64,000 bases of DNA from Cylindrotheca closterium. Taxonomy: Eukaryota; Bacillariophyta; Bacillariophyceae; Bacillariales; Bacillariaceae. Shown here in pieces: positions 60,801 through 64,000 of the stretch. Each line of letters opens with the position of its first letter. The stretch's first letter is position 1. A program made the position numbers and the translations under genes. The stretch covers positions 62,001 through 126,000 of the forward strand of contig CAKOGP040001892.1 in NCBI GenBank assembly GCA_933822405.4. Reading direction: 5' to 3'. The notes beneath the pieces are model-generated. The model saw only the letters and a list, made by a program, of their open reading frames with translations, was not told the origin of the DNA and did not search any database.

Positions 60801-63787
60801 CAGAAGCCGATCTAGCGGGTTTGGTGGCAAGTCAAGCTCATCGACGGCTTCGAACCACCGCTTCAGTTGTTCACAGGCCCTGCGATAATTGGTCCGTCGC
60901 TTGGCGGCAGGAGAATTGGAAGTATACTCCAACGAAAGTTCGTCCCATTTCATTGGCTTGAATATTATTTCCTCGATTTCTTCATCCGACGAGAACAAAT
61001 CATCAATATTTGAATCCATCCAACCCCGTTTGGCGGAATCTTGCTTTCGACCCTTCTTTGATCTTGCCTTCAGCTCCGGACTCTTGACTGCTTTGAACTC
61101 GGACTTTTTCGCATCCAGCTCCTCAATGTCATCCGAGGACTCGTCAAAAGCTTTTTGGGTTAGAAAGTCTGGAGGAACCACACCCTTCGGCTTGGGCGGA
61201 AGTGGAAATATATTCATGAGCACACGTCGAATGCCCTCCTTGCTGTCGCAAATGTAGTCCTCAAAGAATAGTTCGCCGTCTGCAGCCACGTTCGAACCAG
61301 CCTGCTTTGCAGCATCCTTCGTTCTCGCTTCACCAGTCGATTGAAGTCCAATGATGACACAGTTGCCATCCTCTAGAGCTGCTTTCGTTTCCGCAATAGC
61401 AGCATCCACCTGTGGGAAAATAGACACAGTCAGTCATGTAGTATCGAGAGTGTTCCACGGCCAAGTACATAAATAAAGTCTTACCTTGGAAGCAATGCAA
61501 AGACTTCGAAAGAATCGCTGATGGGCACCCCAGTATACACTTTTGATTATACCAGCTTTTCTCTGTCGTACTTCCTTGCGATACATGGAGGCTTGCACTT
61601 CCGCTTCTGTCATTTCCTCGTCTTCATCGTCACTATCGGCATAGAGCTGTTGTTTTTCCAGCATTTCCGCATCCAAAAAGGTGTCACCCTTTTCTTGCGC
61701 CCATTTGAGCTTCTTTTCATATTCAGCTCGATCCCTTCGTTGGGCCATTTCATTGACTAGGGCATCGTGCATTTCCCCCCACAGTTCTGCCGACTTGTCA
61801 TAAAACTTTTCACTCTCAGCATTCATAATGTTCGAAATGGCTGCAAACTCGCAACCTTCGTAACTCAGAGTCCGAGCCACCATGGCACCCTTGGACTTGA
61901 GATGCATAGCATGGAGTTCCATGGCGCCTGTCGTGACAAAACAATTAGAACGTGAGAATCAGTTCAATTGAATTGAATTGAATTCAATTCAATTCAAATG
62001 CAACATACTAGATACAAATACGTACCACATCCCAGCCGCTGAATACTCTGCAAGAATTGATTGAATCCAGTTGGGTATTCCGTGCCATACCCCCATAGTC
62101 CCAATCGAGACATGAACCCCAACGAAAAGGGTTCCGACACGGCCGTCGCCGAACAATAGACCACTCGTGCTCGTGGCAAACAATTTTGCAATTCCACCAC
62201 GGCCGCCGCCGCCTTGCTGCATTCCGCCGATCCCACATTGCAAGTTTTTCCATTGGCATCCAAGGTAATATTCTTGGCCTTGTGACATTCGTCTAGCAAA
62301 ATCAAACCATCAAAGTCTTCTCCACACCATTCTTTCAATTGGTGCATTCTTGAAGTTCCTCTGGTATTCCCAATCAGGGCCTTGTAGGTGGAAAAGATGA
62401 GGCCTTCGTCATGAGGAATCTTGGATTGGGTAATATTCTTGAGTAAATGACAGTTCTTTTGGGCATAGGTTTCCAGTCCAAGGTCTCGCAAATCACGTTT
62501 GGCTATATACATACAATAGAATAGAATGGAATGGAATGGAAAAGGGTGAAGTATTAGAGTCTTCGATTCATTCATTCCAAGCGCAATATAATACAATTCA
62601 TTTCAATAGTACTTGCCATCTTCATAAAGATCGTTGGATACCGACACCCAAATATGCTTGTTTCTCCCTCGCATGATATTCTCCATGACAAAGGCAGCCA
62701 GTGTCCGGCCTATTGCAATTGTGTGTGTGTGAGAGAGAAGAAAAAAAGAGGATGAGCACATTGAATAGTATCCATACTACTGATACGATACATTGGAAAT
62801 GGAAACAATGTAGCCTACCTTTTCCCATTCCAGCACCATCGCCCAGCATAAATCCAGCGCGAAAGGATGGTGCTTCTTCTTTTGGTTTGGCGTCTGGTGA
62901 TTTTCGTTTGGACCCAGCACGAGCGGGTGGTGGTGGTGGTTTCTGAGGAGTGGTCATTTTATTGGCAGTAGCAGCAGACGCGTTTGTTGCTTCCTTGGCA
63001 GGAGGAGCTTGATTCTCCAGGTCTTCTTCTGGTTCTGGTTTCTTGGGGAGTTCCATTTGATGACGCTGACATCCATACAAGACAGCCTCCAATTGCAAGT
63101 CCGAAAGTTTGCCTGCAAAAATTGAATGAAAGAGTGTTGGCGCCAGTGAACTACACAGTCAACAATGTCTTCGAAATCCAAACAAAGCAATACATTTCAA
63201 ATCAACTTGATAGAATAGTACTTACCACCTGCATGACCATCGTTGGACAACAGCATTCAAATGCAATATACAACGTTAGAGGATTCCATTCCATTCCACT
63301 CAATTTCAAATCAAGATATTCAATACAATAGAATGAATCAATCGTTGCTTTGGTACTTACCTGCAATCACATCGGCTGGAATGGCCAAATTGTAAAGAAT
63401 ATCTGGAGGTTCCACGGCCGCAAGGGTAGAATTCTCCACCACTGGATCGGGATGCGGACTTCCCAGTTTGACCTTGACTGGTTTGTACTTCTTGTACGAG
63501 ACGGCTTCCGCCGAATCGTCTTCCTCGTCGTGGTTCGCTTCCTTTTCCTTATTATTATTATTATTCTTATTATTAGGATTGGGCAATGGAGGAACGTCCA
63601 ATCCCATTTGTTGTAGATAGGAATGCAAGGATGTGAGACCCTCCAAGGTTTCCAGAGAAGACATCATCGACGATGGCAATGGGATATTGGCCGCTGCCGC
63701 CACGGCTTGAATGTTGGCCGCAGTCGCTTGCAACAACGATGGGACATCGGGTGTCGCAGTTGTGGTGGTGGTTGTTGTCGATGCCAT
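57885..63787 (-). CDS. SBNO: Strawberry notch (SBNO) family helicase-like protein, at least 11 exons
   Basis: Exons in order: 63361-63787, 62819-63112, 62617-62709, 62026-62502, 61485-61927, 60770-61409, 60216-60691, 58926-60131, 58461-58855, 58148-58383 and 57885-58063. All phases agree, giving 1621 residues. The SF2 helicase core shows the nucleotide-binding loop [10 protein letters not shown] (about 232-241), DECHKAK (about 340), SATAVSEP (about 387) and GRSHRSNQ (motif VI, about 882). SBNO blocks such as [30 protein letters not shown] and [10 protein letters not shown] are also clear. SBNO proteins are nuclear chromatin/transcription co-regulators. The exon 3 donor is GC rather than GT. 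The 84-base intron at 60132-60215 has no stop and a length divisible by three. A possible 3-base exon at 63226-63228 would add one Gly. Confidence 0.9.
61968..61997. repeat. Perfect 30-base palindrome in an SBNO intron
   Basis: TTGAATTGAATTG and AATTC-based units mirror exactly around GAATTC. It lies inside the intron between 62026 and 61927 and is made of TTCAA/TTGAA pentamers. Confidence 0.9.
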
Positions 63788-64000
63788 GTTGCGAAAACTG
63801 CGAGAGTCTTCCAACACTGCTGGAAGAAATGAAATGACGGTTGCAAATATGATAATAATAGGTCGGATTGATTGATTGATTCAAATTACAAATCGCACAC
63901 AAGTTTTGATGCAACCATACACGGAAACGGTGCGGTAGGTATTTTTGTTTCCGCGCCCGTTTAATTTTGACGCGATGATGATCGTTATGATTGTGCATAT
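63788..64000. other. SBNO upstream region at window edge
   Basis: A CCAGCAG at about 63821-63827 (minus-strand reading), just before the frame containing the ATG, could be a 3' splice site, so a 5' UTR intron is possible. The rest is unassigned. Confidence 0.35.

Overview
This window is nuclear DNA of a diatom, probably a raphid pennate (inference). The evidence is two fucoxanthin-chlorophyll a/c antenna genes whose signal peptides end in the ASAFAP plastid-targeting motif, short GT-AG introns in a minority of genes, and family expansions typical of diatoms (secreted LRR receptors, GT92 glycosyltransferases, BspA-like LRR relics). Genes lie on both strands and are mostly intronless. Intergenic DNA is AT-rich and carries microsatellites and gene relics. 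A 10-N assembly gap sits at 27807-27816.

Layout. 0-7 kb: a gene cut by the left edge, a secreted short-chain dehydrogenase, a four-exon Gly/Tyr-rich protein with an N-terminal targeting peptide, and a metallophosphoesterase with three EF-hands. 7.7-12.4 kb: two almost identical Lhcf-type antenna genes and a plastid ClpS-like adaptor. 12.6-16.2 kb: a tandem U-box family in three stages of decay (intact gene, double-frameshift pseudogene, short relic). 17-25 kb: a transmembrane LRR receptor-like protein, a TPR-like protein and a CDP-alcohol phosphatidyltransferase. 25-36.4 kb: a cluster of four MAPEG-like membrane proteins, one fused to a PDZ domain, plus a PDZ paralogue that has lost the MAPEG core. 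Among them are a class C GPCR-like receptor with a bacterial-type sugar-binding ectodomain, an intron-containing tRNA-Tyr and a type II membrane glycosyltransferase-like protein. 36.5-50 kb: a membrane-anchored JmjC/cupin-like protein, a second tRNA-Tyr, four GT92 genes in the same orientation, and relics of BspA/ankyrin-like genes. 50-64 kb: a membrane-anchored cyclophilin-like protein, an EF-hand membrane protein, a two-exon multi-TM protein with a 12-residue repeat and a Notch-like cysteine motif, an unknown protein, and a Strawberry-notch helicase of at least 11 exons.

No single operon-like system is present. The recurring theme is local duplication followed by divergence or decay (antenna, U-box, MAPEG, GT92, tRNA-Tyr). 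The least ordinary architectures are the PDZ-MAPEG fusion with its truncated sister, and the 7TM receptor with a ribose-binding-protein-like ectodomain. All family assignments come from reading motifs by eye; no database search was run.
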